A model generated the notes under the pieces. The model was given only the letters and a program-made list of their open reading frames with translations. It was not told the origin of the DNA and made no database searches. From Pseudomonas sp. CFBP13508 (lineage in GTDB: Bacteria; Pseudomonadota; Gammaproteobacteria; Pseudomonadales; Pseudomonadaceae): a stretch of DNA of 64,000 nt. Each line of letters begins with the position of its first letter. Positions within the stretch are counted from its first letter, which is position 1. Made by a program: the position numbers and the translations under genes. Positions 29,226 to 38,905 of this stretch are shown one piece after another. Location: contig NZ_QFZZ01000002.1 of NCBI RefSeq assembly GCF_005233515.1, forward strand, positions 801,890-865,889. Direction: 5' to 3'.

Positions 29226-29843
29226 ATGCTTTTGCGCCACGTTATTGTTTTCAGCTTCATCGCCCTGCTCGCCGGCTGTTCGGGTTTCGGCACTCGCGAA
29301 TCGGTCGAGGGTCACGGCAGCCCGGCCCAGTGGGCGGCAAACAAACAGCGACTGACCGGCCTTGATGGCTGGCAGATCGACGGCAAGATCGGCATCCGCG
29401 CGCCGAAGGATTCCGGCAGCGGCACGCTGTTCTGGCTGCAGCGTCAGGACTATTACGACATTCGCCTGTCCGGCCCGCTGGGCCGTGGCGCGGCACGCTT
29501 GACCGGGCGTCCGGGCAAGGTGTCGCTGGAAGTCGCCAACCAGGGCCGCTACGAATCGCAATCTCCTGAAGCCTTGCTCGAAGAGCAACTGGGCTGGAAA
29601 TTGCCGGTGTCGAATCTGGCCTGGTGGGTTCGCGGCCTGCCCGCTCCGGAAAGCAAGAGTCGCTTGAACCTGGACGCCGACAGCCGCCTGGCCAGCCTTG
29701 AGCAGGACGGCTGGAAAGTCGAATACACCGCCTACACCGAACAGAATGGTTACTGGCTCCCCGAGCGCATCAAGCTGCACGGCACCGACCTCGACGTGAC
29801 GCTGGTGATCAAGACCTGGCAACCGCGCAAGTTGGGGCAATAA
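29226..29843 (+). CDS. lolB: Outer-membrane lipoprotein receptor LolB
   Basis: A 205-residue lipoprotein (lipobox LLAGC, Cys18) that accepts lipoproteins from the periplasmic carrier LolA and inserts them into the outer membrane. Family features are [36 protein letters not shown] and [15 protein letters not shown]. It sits between the TPR lipoprotein and ispE, the usual lolB-ispE-prs order in gammaproteobacteria. Confidence 0.93.
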   Translation: MLLRHVIVFSFIALLAGCSGFGTRESVEGHGSPAQWAANKQRLTGLDGWQIDGKIGIRAPKDSGSGTLFWLQRQDYYDIRLSGPLGRGAARLTGRPGKVSLEVANQGRYESQSPEALLEEQLGWKLPVSNLAWWVRGLPAPESKSRLNLDADSRLASLEQDGWKVEYTAYTEQNGYWLPERIKLHGTDLDVTLVIKTWQPRKLGQ

Positions 29844-29846
29844 CGC

Positions 29847-30698
29847 ATGACCGCTGCACGCCTGACCCTGCCCTCGCCGGCCAAACTCAACTTGATGCTG
29901 CACATTCTCGGTCGCCGTGAAGACGGTTATCACGAATTGCAGACGCTGTTTCAGTTCCTCGATTACGGCGATGAAATCACTTTCGCCGTGCGCGATGACG
30001 GCGTGATCCGGCTGCATACCGAGTTTCCCGGCGTGCCCCACGACAGCAACCTGATCGTGCGCGCGGCGAAAATGTTGCAGCAACAATCCGGCTGCGCGCT
30101 CGGCATCGACATCTGGATCGACAAAATCCTGCCCATGGGCGGCGGCATTGGTGGCGGCAGTTCGAATGCGGCGACGACTTTGCTCGGCCTCAATCATTTG
30201 TGGCAACTGGGCTGGGATGAAGATCGTCTCGCCGCACTGGGCCTGTCACTCGGTGCCGACGTACCGGTGTTCGTCCGTGGCCATGCGGCATTTGCCGAGG
30301 GTGTTGGCGAGAAACTGACCCCGGTCGACCCCGAAGAACCGTGGTATCTGGTGCTCGTGCCGCAAGTCGCTGTTAGTACGGCAGAAATTTTTTCCGATCC
30401 TTTGTTGACACGTAACACACCGCCCATTAAAGTGCGCCCCGTTCCCGAGGGAAACAGTCGAAATGACTGCTTGCCGGTGGTAGCAAGGCGTTATCCAGAG
30501 GTACGTAACGCATTGGATTTGTTAGGTAAATTTACCGAAGCAAAGCTCACCGGAACTGGAAGTTGTGTGTTTGGGGGCTTCCCAAGCAAAGCTGAAGCTG
30601 ATAAAGTCTCGGCCCTTCTGACAGAGACCCTTACAGGGTTTGTAGCGAAAGGAAGCAACGTTTCGATGTTGCATCGCAAGCTGCAAAGTCTGCTCTAA
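29847..30698 (+). CDS. ispE: 4-diphosphocytidyl-2-C-methyl-D-erythritol kinase
   Basis: A 283-residue GHMP kinase of the MEP isoprenoid pathway. The N-terminus [24 protein letters not shown] and the ATP-binding loop [20 protein letters not shown] (about residues 94-113) are diagnostic. The last third is noticeably more AT-rich and contains a strong promoter for the following tRNA and prs. Three bases separate it from lolB. Confidence 0.96.
   Translation: MTAARLTLPSPAKLNLMLHILGRREDGYHELQTLFQFLDYGDEITFAVRDDGVIRLHTEFPGVPHDSNLIVRAAKMLQQQSGCALGIDIWIDKILPMGGGIGGGSSNAATTLLGLNHLWQLGWDEDRLAALGLSLGADVPVFVRGHAAFAEGVGEKLTPVDPEEPWYLVLVPQVAVSTAEIFSDPLLTRNTPPIKVRPVPEGNSRNDCLPVVARRYPEVRNALDLLGKFTEAKLTGTGSCVFGGFPSKAEADKVSALLTETLTGFVAKGSNVSMLHRKLQSLL
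30405..30433 (+). promoter_or_regulatory. Internal promoter within ispE for tRNA-Gln and prs
   Basis: A perfect -35 TTGACA (30405-30410), a 17-base spacer and -10 TAAAGT (30428-30433), followed by GCGCCCCG, which resembles a stringent-type discriminator. It lies inside ispE about 300 bases before tRNA-Gln. The fit to the consensus suggests a strong promoter. Confidence 0.65.
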
Positions 30699-30735
30699 AG
30701 GAATCAAGTGCCCGGCACTTGAAAGCAACAGATAC

Positions 30736-30810
30736 AGGGGCGTCGCCAAGCGGTAAGGCAGCAGGTTTTGATCCTGCCATGCGTTGGTTCGAATCCAGCC
30801 GCCCCTGCCA
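30736..30810 (+). tRNA. tRNA-Gln (anticodon TTG)
   Basis: Seventy-five bases fold as a cloverleaf. The acceptor stem AGGGGCG pairs with CGCCCCT, the anticodon stem GCAGG/CCTGC encloses the loop TTTTGAT with anticodon TTG, and GGTTCGAATCC forms the T arm. The 3' CCA is encoded. It lies between ispE and prs, a position conserved in Pseudomonas. Confidence 0.97.
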
Positions 30811-30855
30811 TTTTCTCTACTCATCCAGGTTACCCTCAGCCTCTAGGTACTGCGC

Positions 30856-31797
30856 GTGTCCAAGATGATGGTCTTTACGGGGAATGCCAACCCCGATCTG
30901 GCTCGGCGTGTCGTACGTCAGCTGCATATCCCTCTCGGTGACATCTCTGTCGGCAAGTTTTCCGACGGCGAAATCACAGCCGAGATCAATGAAAACGTTC
31001 GCGGTAAAGACGTCTTCATTATTCAGCCGACCTGCGCTCCGACCAACGATAACCTGATGGAACTGGTAGTGATGGCTGACGCCTTCCGCCGCTCCTCGGC
31101 TACTCGTATCACTGCTGTTATTCCTTATTTTGGTTATGCCCGTCAGGATCGCCGTCCGCGTTCCGCACGTGTGGCTATCAGCGCGAAAGTCGTTGCTGAC
31201 ATGCTTACCGTAGTCGGCATCGACCGTGTTCTCACGGTTGATCTGCATGCTGACCAGATTCAGGGTTTCTTCGATATTCCGGTAGATAACATCTACGGCT
31301 CCCCGGTTCTGGTGGATGACATCGAAGATCAGCGCTTCGAAAACCTGATGATCGTGTCCCCGGACATTGGTGGCGTCGTGCGTGCACGGGCTGTTGCCAA
31401 GTCGCTGGGCGTCGATCTTGGGATCATCGACAAACGCCGTGAGAAAGCCAATCACTCTGAAGTGATGCATATCATCGGTGATGTCGAAGGGCGTACCTGT
31501 ATTCTCGTCGATGACATGGTCGATACCGCCGGCACCCTGTGCCACGCGGCCAAGGCCCTGAAAGAGCATGGCGCAGCCAAGGTCTTTGCCTACTGCACAC
31601 ACCCTGTGCTGTCGGGCCGGGCCATCGAGAATATCGAAAATTCCGTGCTGGACGAGCTGGTGGTGACCAACACCATCCCGCTGTCCGCTGCAGCACAAGC
31701 CTGTGCACGTATCCGCCAACTGGATATCGCACCGGTTGTTGCCGAAGCGGTTCGCCGCATCAGCAATGAAGAATCGATCAGCGCGATGTTCCGTTAA
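30856..31797 (+). CDS. prs: Ribose-phosphate pyrophosphokinase
   Basis: A 313-residue enzyme making PRPP, the substrate used by hpt and upp in this window. GTG start; [13 protein letters not shown] at the N-terminus, [24 protein letters not shown] in the middle, and the PRPP-binding loop [14 protein letters not shown] near residue 220. It is probably transcribed from the promoter inside ispE and ends at a strong terminator before rplY. Confidence 0.97.
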   Translation: MSKMMVFTGNANPDLARRVVRQLHIPLGDISVGKFSDGEITAEINENVRGKDVFIIQPTCAPTNDNLMELVVMADAFRRSSATRITAVIPYFGYARQDRRPRSARVAISAKVVADMLTVVGIDRVLTVDLHADQIQGFFDIPVDNIYGSPVLVDDIEDQRFENLMIVSPDIGGVVRARAVAKSLGVDLGIIDKRREKANHSEVMHIIGDVEGRTCILVDDMVDTAGTLCHAAKALKEHGAAKVFAYCTHPVLSGRAIENIENSVLDELVVTNTIPLSAAAQACARIRQLDIAPVVAEAVRRISNEESISAMFR

Positions 31798-31832
31798 GGG
31801 CCCTGCCCTTCGCGAAATGTCTCGTTGACGAA

Positions 31833-31875
31833 AAGCGCCCCGCCCCGGCATTCCTGTCGGGGCGGGGCTTTTTTG
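31833..31875 (+). terminator. Rho-independent terminator after prs
   Basis: A long GC-rich stem (AAGCGCCCCGCCCC / GGGGCGGGGCTT) around the loop GGCATTCCTGTC, followed by TTTTTT, between prs and rplY. Confidence 0.9.
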
Positions 31876-31938
31876 CCCATACCGTGTTCGGCGCTGGTCG
31901 CAAACGCCACTCGGTCATGGCTATTTTGGAGATACAAA

Positions 31939-32541
31939 ATGAACGATTTTACTCTGAATGCTGAAGTGCGTTCCGACCTGGGGAAAGGTGCGAGCCGCCG
32001 CCTGCGTCGTCTCGCAAGCCTGGTTCCAGCTGTAGTTTACGGTGGCGACAAAGCCCCTGAATCCATCAGCATGCTGGCCAAAGAAGTTGCCAAACTGCTC
32101 GAAAACGAAGCGGCTTACAGCCACATCATCGAGCTGAACGTTGGTGGCACCAAGCAGAACGTCATCATCAAGGCTCTGCAGCGTCACCCGGCCAAAGGCC
32201 ACGTGATGCACGCTGACTTCGTACGCGTTGTTGCCGGCCAGAAACTGACCGCCATCGTGCCTGTACACTTTGTTGGCGAAGAAGCTCCAGTGAAGAAAGG
32301 CGGCGAAGTTTCGCACGTTGTTGCTGAAATCGAAGTGACCTGCCTGCCAAAAGATCTGCCTGAGTTCATCGAAGTCGACCTGTCGAAAGCAGAAATCGGC
32401 ACCATCATCCACCTGTCGGACCTCAAAGCTCCTAAAGGTGTTGAGTTCGTTGCTCTGGCACACGGCGATGACAAGGCTGTTGCCAACGTCCACGCTCCAC
32501 GTGTAGCTGCAGAACCTACCGAAGAAGGCGCAGCAGAGTAA
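31939..32541 (+). CDS. rplY: 50S ribosomal protein L25/general stress protein Ctc
   Basis: A 200-residue long-form L25 (TL5/CTC type), which binds 5S rRNA. The N-terminal L25 domain ([20 protein letters not shown]...VVYGGDK) is followed by the beta-rich C-terminal domain ([16 protein letters not shown]...) and an Ala/Glu tail. The ATG at 31939 is chosen over the longer frame at 31825, which would run through the prs terminator. Codon use is that of a highly expressed gene. Confidence 0.95.
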   Translation: MNDFTLNAEVRSDLGKGASRRLRRLASLVPAVVYGGDKAPESISMLAKEVAKLLENEAAYSHIIELNVGGTKQNVIIKALQRHPAKGHVMHADFVRVVAGQKLTAIVPVHFVGEEAPVKKGGEVSHVVAEIEVTCLPKDLPEFIEVDLSKAEIGTIIHLSDLKAPKGVEFVALAHGDDKAVANVHAPRVAAEPTEEGAAE

Positions 32542-32557
32542 TTCACTCTGTCATGCC

Positions 32558-32695
32558 GGAGTGAGCAAGTAACATCGCGGACTGGAACGTAGCGAGAAAG
32601 CGGGCGAGAACGCGGAGTTTACATCCATGGTAAATGAGCATTTTTCGTCCACTTTCGCCGCTTTCCCCGATCGCGGCGATGTTATCAACCACTCC
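32558..32695 (+). other. Extended imperfect hairpin between rplY and pth
   Basis: Nested complementary arms: GGAGTG (32558) with CACTCC (32690), GTAACATCGC (32569) with GCGATGTTAT (32676), and GAAAGCGG (32596) with CCGCTTTC (32658). The long folded RNA would occupy nearly the whole 171-base gap and end just before the pth ribosome binding site. It has no T tail, so it is not a standard terminator. It may be a processing site, a small RNA or a control of pth translation. Confidence 0.5.
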
Positions 32696-32712
32696 AAGGA
32701 AGGGCCCCTATC

Positions 32713-33297
32713 GTGACTGCCATCAAACTGATCGTTGGCCTGGGAAATCCAGGCGCTGAATACGAACAGACCCGGCATAACGCAGGGGCCCTTTTTGTTG
32801 AGCGCATCGCCCACGCACAGAATGTGAATCTTGTGGCCGATCGCAAATATTTCGGCCTGACCGGGCGCTACTCGCATCAGGGTCAGGATGTTCGTCTGCT
32901 GATTCCCACCACCTACATGAACCGCAGCGGCCAGGCCGTGGCGGCACTCGCCGGTTTCTTCCGCATCAAGCCTGAAGAAATCCTCGTGGCGCATGACGAA
33001 CTCGACTTGCCTCCGGGCGTTGCCAAGCTCAAGCAGGGCGGCGGCCATGGCGGTCACAACGGGTTGCGCGACATCATTGCGCAACTGGGCAATCAGAATA
33101 CGTTCTACCGCCTGCGGCTTGGCATCGGCCACCCGGGCGTTGCCAGTATGGTTTCAAATTTCGTCCTGGGTCGTGCGCCACGCGCCGAACAGGAAAAACT
33201 CGATGCCAGCATCGACTTTGCCCTCGGCGTGCTGCCGGATATCCTCGCCGGGGAATGGAACCGCGCGATGAAAAACCTGCACAGCCAGAAGGCCTGA
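32713..33297 (+). CDS. pth: Peptidyl-tRNA hydrolase
   Basis: A 194-residue enzyme that frees tRNA from dropped-off peptidyl-tRNA. The N-terminus [20 protein letters not shown] contains the catalytic His, and [30 protein letters not shown] supplies the substrate-binding residues. GTG start after AAGGAAGGG. It is followed by ychF, the usual rplY-pth-ychF order. Confidence 0.97.
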   Translation: MTAIKLIVGLGNPGAEYEQTRHNAGALFVERIAHAQNVNLVADRKYFGLTGRYSHQGQDVRLLIPTTYMNRSGQAVAALAGFFRIKPEEILVAHDELDLPPGVAKLKQGGGHGGHNGLRDIIAQLGNQNTFYRLRLGIGHPGVASMVSNFVLGRAPRAEQEKLDASIDFALGVLPDILAGEWNRAMKNLHSQKA

Positions 33298-33319
33298 CTT
33301 TTACCCGAGGGGAAACACC

Positions 33320-34420
33320 ATGGGATTCAATTGCGGCATCGTCGGCCTGCCTAACGTCGGCAAGTCCACCCTGTTCAACGCCCTGACCAAATCCGGTATC
33401 GCGGCCGAGAACTTCCCCTTCTGCACCATCGAGCCGAACAGCGGCATCGTGCCGATGCCGGATCCGCGCCTGGAAGCTCTGGCGGCCATCGTCAATCCGA
33501 AGCGCATCCTGCCGACCACCATGGAATTCGTCGACATCGCCGGCCTCGTTGCCGGTGCCTCGAAAGGTGAAGGCCTGGGCAACAAGTTCCTGGCCAACAT
33601 CCGCGAAACCGATGCTATCGCTCACGTGGTGCGCTGCTTCGAAGACGACAACGTGATTCACGTGTCCAACAGCGTCGACCCGAAACGCGACATCGAAATC
33701 ATCGACCTGGAACTGATCTTCGCCGACCTCGACAGCTGCGAGAAGCAACTGCAGAAAGTCGCGCGCAACGCCAAGGGCGGTGACAAGGACGCCGTGGTTC
33801 AGAAGGCTCTGCTCGAGCAACTGATCGCGCACTTCACCGAAGCCAAGCCGGCGCGCAGCCTGATGAAGAACATGAGCGCGGATGAGAAAGCCGTGATCAA
33901 GGGCTTCCACCTGCTGACCACCAAACCGGTCATGTACATCGCCAACGTGGCTGAAGACGGCTTCGAGAACAACCCGCACCTGGACGTGGTCAAGGCCATT
34001 GCCGAAGAAGAAGGCGCCATGGTCGTTCCGGTGTGCAACAAGATCGAAGCGGAAATCGCCGAGCTCGACGACGGCGAGGAGAAGGACATGTTCCTCGAGG
34101 CCCTGGGCCTGGAAGAACCTGGCCTGAACCGCGTGATCCGCGCCGGCTACGAAATGCTCCACCTGCAGACCTACTTCACCGCCGGTGTCGAAGAAGTCCG
34201 CGCCTGGACCGTCAAGGTCGGTGCCACCGCACCACAGGCCGCTGGCGTGATCCACACCGACTTCGAAAAAGGCTTCATCCGCGCCGAAGTCATCGCCTAC
34301 AACGACTTCATCCAGTACAAGGGCGAAGCCGGCGCCAAAGAAGCCGGCAAATGGCGTCTGGAAGGCAAGGATTACATCGTCAAGGACGGCGACGTAATGC
34401 ACTTCCGCTTCAACGTCTAA
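33320..34420 (+). CDS. ychF: Redox-regulated ATPase YchF
   Basis: A 366-residue Obg-family P-loop protein that prefers ATP and binds ribosomes. [18 protein letters not shown] is the P-loop, [20 protein letters not shown] covers the switch region, and PVCNKIEAE replaces the usual NKxD, as expected in YchF. A C-terminal TGS-like domain follows ([17 protein letters not shown]). It ends at a terminator 16 bases downstream. Confidence 0.96.
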   Translation: MGFNCGIVGLPNVGKSTLFNALTKSGIAAENFPFCTIEPNSGIVPMPDPRLEALAAIVNPKRILPTTMEFVDIAGLVAGASKGEGLGNKFLANIRETDAIAHVVRCFEDDNVIHVSNSVDPKRDIEIIDLELIFADLDSCEKQLQKVARNAKGGDKDAVVQKALLEQLIAHFTEAKPARSLMKNMSADEKAVIKGFHLLTTKPVMYIANVAEDGFENNPHLDVVKAIAEEEGAMVVPVCNKIEAEIAELDDGEEKDMFLEALGLEEPGLNRVIRAGYEMLHLQTYFTAGVEEVRAWTVKVGATAPQAAGVIHTDFEKGFIRAEVIAYNDFIQYKGEAGAKEAGKWRLEGKDYIVKDGDVMHFRFNV

Positions 34421-34435
34421 GCAACAGCCGCACAC

Positions 34436-34469
34436 GAAAAAGCCGCGTTTGATACGCGGCTTTTTTGTG
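34436..34469 (+). terminator. Rho-independent terminator of ychF
   Basis: Stem AAAAGCCGCG / CGCGGCTTTT with a short TTTGATA loop and T run, just after ychF. Confidence 0.9.
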
Positions 34470-34498
34470 CCTGAAATTCAGTGACTGAGTACATTTCC

Positions 34499-34588
34499 CT
34501 GTGGGAGCGAGCCTGCTCGCGAATGCGGCGTGTCAGCTAAGCATTCGTCAACTGACACACCCATTCGCGAGCAGGCTCGCTCCCACAG
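34499..34588. repeat. REPIN, GCGAGCAGGCTCGCTCCC family
   Basis: Inverted REP pair between the convergent ychF and MFS transporter genes. Confidence 0.92.
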
Positions 34589-34602
34589 TTCGATTCGTCT
34601 GT

Positions 34603-35820
34603 TCAGGCCTTTCTGGTACGCGGTAAAAAGATCGCCAACACACCAAACAACGGCAGGAAGGAGCACAGGAAATACACATACTCAATCCCGTGCACATCCG
34701 CCAGATGCCCAAGCAGCGCCGCGCCAATTCCGCCAAAACCAAACATCAGACCGAAGAAGATCCCGGCAATCATCCCGACATTGCCCGGCACCAGTTCCTG
34801 CGCGTACACCACAATCGCCGAGAATGCCGACGCCAGAATGAAGCCGATCACCACGCTGAGAATGCTGGTCCAGAACAGATCGACATGCGGCAGGATCAGG
34901 GTGAAAGGCGCCACCCCCAGGATTGAAAACCAAATCACAGCCTTGCGCCCGATCTTGTCGCCAATCGGTCCGCCGAAGAATGTTCCCGCCGCCACTGCGC
35001 CCAGGAAAAGGAACAAGTGCAGCTGCGAGCTGGCCACCGACAGGTCGAACTTCTCGATCAGGTAGAAAGTGAAGTAACTGGTGAAACTGGCCATATAGAA
35101 ATACTTGGAGAACACCAGCAGCCCCAGCACCACCAGCGCACTGGTCACCCTGCCCTTCGACAAGCCGTGCGTCGCCGCCTGGCCGGCCTTGAGTTTGAAC
35201 AGGTTGAGGTGATTGGCGTACCAAAGGCTGATGCGGTACAGCACGAACAGCGCAAACACTGCGAACAGACCGAACCACGCTACATTGCCCTGGCCGAAGG
35301 GAATGATGATCGCCGCCGCCAGCAACGGGCCGAACGCGGAACCGGCATTGCCGCCGACCTGAAAGGTCGATTGCGCCAGACCAAAGCGGCCGCCCGAGGC
35401 AAGTCGTGCAACACGCGAGGCTTCCGGGTGAAAGGTCGACGAGCCGATACCAATCAGCGCCGCCGCCAGCAGAATCAATGGGAAGCTGCCGACCACCGAC
35501 ATCATCAGAATGCCGATCAAGGTACACACCGTGCCCGCCGGCAGCAGCCACGGTTTGGGGTGGCGATCAGTGTGATAACCGACCCACGGCTGCAACAGCG
35601 ACGCGGTCAACTGGAAGGTCAAGGTGATCAGGCCGACCTGGGTGAAGGTCAGGCCATAGTTGGCCTTGAGCATCGGGTAGATCGACGGCAGAACCGACTG
35701 GATCAGGTCGTTGATCAAATGCGCCAGCGCCACCGCGCCGATGATGCGCATCACCAAGGGGCTGCTTTGCGGAGCAGCGGTCGCCGAGGCAGCGGCGGTC
35801 TGAACGTTGCTGATAGCCAT
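34603..35820 (-). CDS. Fosmidomycin-resistance-type MFS efflux transporter
   Basis: A 405-residue 12-helix major facilitator protein. The N-terminal LAHLINDLIQSVLPSIYPMLK and GYHTDRHPKPWLL and the FHPEASRVARLASGGRFGLAQS block in the middle are typical of the Fsr/COG2223-like group that exports fosmidomycin and other drugs. No regulator is adjacent. Substrate in this organism is unknown. Confidence 0.82.
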   Translation of the reverse strand: MAISNVQTAAASATAAPQSSPLVMRIIGAVALAHLINDLIQSVLPSIYPMLKANYGLTFTQVGLITLTFQLTASLLQPWVGYHTDRHPKPWLLPAGTVCTLIGILMMSVVGSFPLILLAAALIGIGSSTFHPEASRVARLASGGRFGLAQSTFQVGGNAGSAFGPLLAAAIIIPFGQGNVAWFGLFAVFALFVLYRISLWYANHLNLFKLKAGQAATHGLSKGRVTSALVVLGLLVFSKYFYMASFTSYFTFYLIEKFDLSVASSQLHLFLFLGAVAAGTFFGGPIGDKIGRKAVIWFSILGVAPFTLILPHVDLFWTSILSVVIGFILASAFSAIVVYAQELVPGNVGMIAGIFFGLMFGFGGIGAALLGHLADVHGIEYVYFLCSFLPLFGVLAIFLPRTRKA

Positions 35821-35934
35821 GGAAAATTCCGGACAGCAGATGGGTGCCCGCAGGCAGGTGCGTCAATGTGCCATTTTTCGGTGCGCTCGCGCTATCCCCT
35901 TAGGCAGCTAACTAAGTTATTGGACACACCACCG

Positions 35935-36020
35935 TGTAGGAGCTGCCGAAGGCTGCGATCTTTTGATCTTGCTTTTAACCATCAAAGTCAAAAGATCGCA
36001 GCCTTCGGCAGCTCCTACAG
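35935..36020. repeat. REPIN, GCAGCCTTCGGCAGCTCC family
   Basis: Inverted pair of the rarer REP core in the 434-base gap between the divergent transporter and chemoreceptor genes. The rest of the gap (36021-36254) holds no other recognisable element. Confidence 0.88.
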
Positions 36021-36254
36021 GGGATCGTTGGCAGCGAAGGTGATAGCGCAACGCCATGGTCTGAATCTTGCCTTGCTTCTGCCCTTGAACACGATCGCCT
36101 TACAAAGGCGCTCGACAATGGGAAGTTTCGCTACAGAGCCGGCCTACAGAGCGGGCATGGGTGAACTTTCGAGGCCTTTTAGAGGGCACAGGTCGCAGCC
36201 GAAAGGTTCGCGATGCACGCCAATGGTGCGTGGTGTCCAGAGGAGTCATGAGGC

Positions 36255-38312
36255 ATGCAGGCTTTCCTTTCACCGGGGATCAAATTGCTGGGGCGGTTTG
36301 GCTTCGCAGGTAAATTCCAATTGTTGTTTCTGCTGTTCATTCTGCCGCTGGCCGGCAGCCTGTTGATGATCGGCCATGACTATCGCGAGAAGCTCAATCT
36401 GATCGCCGGCGAACGTGCCGGTGTGCGTCAATTGCTCGCGCTGGATGCGCTGGACAACCTGCTCGCCGCGCAACGCGACCGCGCCGCCCGCTGGCGCGCC
36501 ACCGAGACCAATCGTCAGCCGACACCGGCCACCCTCGCCGCCATGGCTGCCTTCGACGGCGTGCAACCGGCGGTACTGCAAGCCACCACGGAGCTGGGCA
36601 ATGCCCTGAACCAGCAAGGCGCCGACGGCGCAATCCTCGAACGCTTTCAGGCGCTGCAAACCGCACTCAATGGCCTGGATACGAAAAGCCTCAGCAATGT
36701 CGGCTGGTGGCCGGACGGTTATGACCGCTTCACCAATGCCCTGGGCGCGCTGCAAGCCTTGCGCGAGCAGATCGTCATGGACAATCGCCTGACCCTCGCG
36801 CCGTGGTTGGAAACCTACCTGCTGACGCAGATTTCCACGCAGCACGCACCGGACCTGATCGAGCGGGTCGGCCGTCTCGCCGCGGTCGGCCAGGCTTCGG
36901 TGGTCTCCGGGCAGTTCACCCTGCAGAGCCGCCTGCAGTTGCGCGACCTGCGCAGTCGCATCGGCGACGCCCGCGAGCAACTGGTGAAAACCGCCGGCCT
37001 GCTGGAGGCGCGTCTGCCAGCCGAGCTGCAAGCCTGGGCCGGTCAGTATCACGACAGCCTGAAACACCTCGACAGCGGCCTGAAAGTCCTCGACGACGGT
37101 GTGTTTGGCGGCAGCATCAACCTCAAGCCAGAGGACTTCGAACGCAGCCTCGACGCGCTGCTCACCGACCTCGCTTCCCTGCGCCAGCAATCCCTGGTGG
37201 CGCTGGATCAGCGGCTCGATGCGTATTACAGCTCGGCGATCCGCCAGTTCATTGTTGTCGCCGCAATCTTCGGTTGCCTGCTGCTGGCCGCGTTGTACCT
37301 GTTCGTCTGCCTGCAAGCCTCGATCCGCCGCAGTGCCAGCGGCATCACCTTGCTCGCTGAGGCCTTGCGCGACGGTAACCTGAGCCTGCAAGTGCCAGTG
37401 GTGGGGCGCGATGAGCTGGCGGCGATCAGCACCGCGCTCAACGTCGCCGTGGTGCAACTGCGCAGCAGCATGCTCGGCGTCGACCACGAGACCTCGCAGT
37501 TGAGCAACGCGGTACGCAGCCTCAACCAACACTCCAGCGGCGCCCTGAGTGAAGTCGAGGCGCAGCAGTTGCAGATCAGCCAGATCGCCGCTGCCGCCAC
37601 GCAATTGGCCGCCACCTCGCAAGGCGTCGCGCAGAGTTGCGAACAGGCCTCGGGCAGCGCCCAGCAGACCCGGCGCATCGCCGCCGACAGCAGCCGCGAC
37701 AGCCAGCGCACCACGGCCAGCATTCAGCAGCTCAATCAGCGCCTGAACGACACTGCCGCCGCACTCGGCCGGGTCAGCGAGCAAGGCCAGCAGATTCAAC
37801 TGGTCGTGGACACCATTCGCGGCGTCGCCGAGCAGACCAACCTGCTCGCGCTCAACGCCGCCATCGAAGCCGCCCGCGCCGGCGAACAGGGTCGCGGCTT
37901 TGCCGTGGTCGCCGACGAGGTGCGCAGCCTCTCGCAACGCACGCAATCGTCCACCGCGCAGATCGCCGGCACCGTCGACAGCCTGCGCGCCACGGTCAAC
38001 GAAGCGGTGAGCCTGATGGAAGCCGCCTGCGGCCAGGCGCAATCGGATGCCGAGGCGGTCACCGGACTCGGCGAACGCCTGGGAGAAATCGCCAGCGCCG
38101 TACAGAGCGTCACCGACACCTTGGCGCAAATCGCCACGGCGGTTGAAGAACAGGCCAGCACCGCCGACGAAGTCAGCGGCAATATCCAGCAGGTCGATCA
38201 AGCGGCGGTGCGTTTGCTTGAAGGCGCACGCGCGGTGAACCTCGCGGCCGACACCTTGAGCCAGGGTAGCGAAGCCCTGAGCGCCAATACCGCCAGATTC
38301 CAACTGCGCTGA
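36255..38312 (+). CDS. Methyl-accepting chemotaxis protein
   Basis: A 685-residue transmembrane chemoreceptor. TM1 is at about residues 16-36 (LLFLLFILPLAGSLLMIG), a periplasmic sensing region of about 290 residues follows, TM2 is at about 330-352 (FIVVAAIFGCLLLAALYLFVC), then a HAMP domain and the signalling domain with the hairpin tip [32 protein letters not shown]. The ligand is unknown; the large periplasmic region with Trp/Arg-rich helices has no named fold I recognise. GAGGAG lies 12 bases before the ATG. Confidence 0.9.
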   Translation: MQAFLSPGIKLLGRFGFAGKFQLLFLLFILPLAGSLLMIGHDYREKLNLIAGERAGVRQLLALDALDNLLAAQRDRAARWRATETNRQPTPATLAAMAAFDGVQPAVLQATTELGNALNQQGADGAILERFQALQTALNGLDTKSLSNVGWWPDGYDRFTNALGALQALREQIVMDNRLTLAPWLETYLLTQISTQHAPDLIERVGRLAAVGQASVVSGQFTLQSRLQLRDLRSRIGDAREQLVKTAGLLEARLPAELQAWAGQYHDSLKHLDSGLKVLDDGVFGGSINLKPEDFERSLDALLTDLASLRQQSLVALDQRLDAYYSSAIRQFIVVAAIFGCLLLAALYLFVCLQASIRRSASGITLLAEALRDGNLSLQVPVVGRDELAAISTALNVAVVQLRSSMLGVDHETSQLSNAVRSLNQHSSGALSEVEAQQLQISQIAAAATQLAATSQGVAQSCEQASGSAQQTRRIAADSSRDSQRTTASIQQLNQRLNDTAAALGRVSEQGQQIQLVVDTIRGVAEQTNLLALNAAIEAARAGEQGRGFAVVADEVRSLSQRTQSSTAQIAGTVDSLRATVNEAVSLMEAACGQAQSDAEAVTGLGERLGEIASAVQSVTDTLAQIATAVEEQASTADEVSGNIQQVDQAAVRLLEGARAVNLAADTLSQGSEALSANTARFQLR

Positions 38313-38427
38313 CGCCCTCCCCGGCCCCGATTTTCGGGGCTGGAGGATAAGCGGTTGAAAACAGGAAGAAATATTTTCGATTTACGCTTGACGCTTTGCC
38401 ATTTCAGGGGAATAATGCGCGCCACTT

Positions 38428-38504
38428 GGCTACATAGCTCAGTTGGTTAGAGCATAGCATTCATAATGCTGGGGTCCGGGGTTCAAGTCCCTGTGTAGCC
38501 ACCA
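38428..38504 (+). tRNA. tRNA-Met (anticodon CAT, elongator type)
   Basis: Seventy-seven bases: acceptor stem GGCTACA/TGTAGCC, D arm AGCTCAGTTGGTTAGAGC, anticodon loop TTCATAA with CAT, T arm GGGGTTCAAGTCCC and encoded CCA. The sequence resembles elongator tRNA-Met rather than initiator tRNA. It stands at the border between core genes and the variable region to its right. Confidence 0.95.
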
Positions 38505-38510
38505 AGTACT

Positions 38511-38544
38511 AAAAACGGCTTACCGAAAGGTAGGCCGTTTTTTT
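38511..38544 (+). terminator. Rho-independent terminator after tRNA-Met
   Basis: Stem AACGGCTTACC / GGTAGGCCGTT with a GAAA loop, followed by TTTTTT. Confidence 0.9.
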
Positions 38545-38640
38545 ATGCCTTGAGAAAAGTTGCGCTCTGCTTCACTCGCAACCTACCGCTTAATGTCAGC
38601 GGATCAATTCCACGTGCCCCATCAGAGAAATGCCGCAGGG

Positions 38641-38677
38641 AAAAAATCAGAAAGCCCGACATCGAGCCGGGCTTCTT
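38641..38677 (-). terminator. Terminator of the minus-strand antitoxin remnant
   Basis: Stem AGCCCGAC..GCCGGGCT, with AAAAAA on the left that becomes a T run on the minus strand, just beyond the stop codon at 38692. Confidence 0.75.
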
Positions 38678-38691
38678 ATTACCACGGTGGA

Positions 38692-38901
38692 TCACGCTGC
38701 TGTGTGAAGTCCGGTTGCGTTGGAGACAGCGGCAAAACCGCCTCTCGCTTCCACCACACGTCGCACCGCGGTGAGAAACACAGACTCACCGCCCTCTTCA
38801 TCAATTTCTTCCAATGCTGCAACGAGATATTCGAGAGCGAAATTCTCGTCCGTGCGCAGCATTTCGAGAACACTGTCCTCGTGATTGCTTACGCTTTTCA
38901 T
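38692..38901 (-). pseudogene. Truncated HigA-like antitoxin (addiction-module antidote family)
   Basis: A 69-residue frame whose body (FALEYLVAALEEIDEEGGE, then FLTAVRRVVEARGGFAAVSNATGL) matches COG3636-type antidote proteins. In that family the helix-turn-helix continues for about 25 more residues after the TGL block; here the frame ends at once with HTAA. The DNA-recognition helix is therefore missing, and function as an antitoxin or repressor is doubtful. It is preceded by the remains of a toxin gene and followed by a terminator. Confidence 0.6.
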
Positions 38902-38905
38902 TGAG

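Noticed and set aside
36270..38303. 677-codon frame antisense to the chemoreceptor
   Set aside because: Gly/Ala/Arg-rich shadow; the plus-strand frame has full MCP motifs.
38481..38504. Attachment-site duplication of the tRNA-Met 3' end
   Set aside because: No second copy of the tRNA 3' end was found by eye in the following 14 kb, and no integrase is present.
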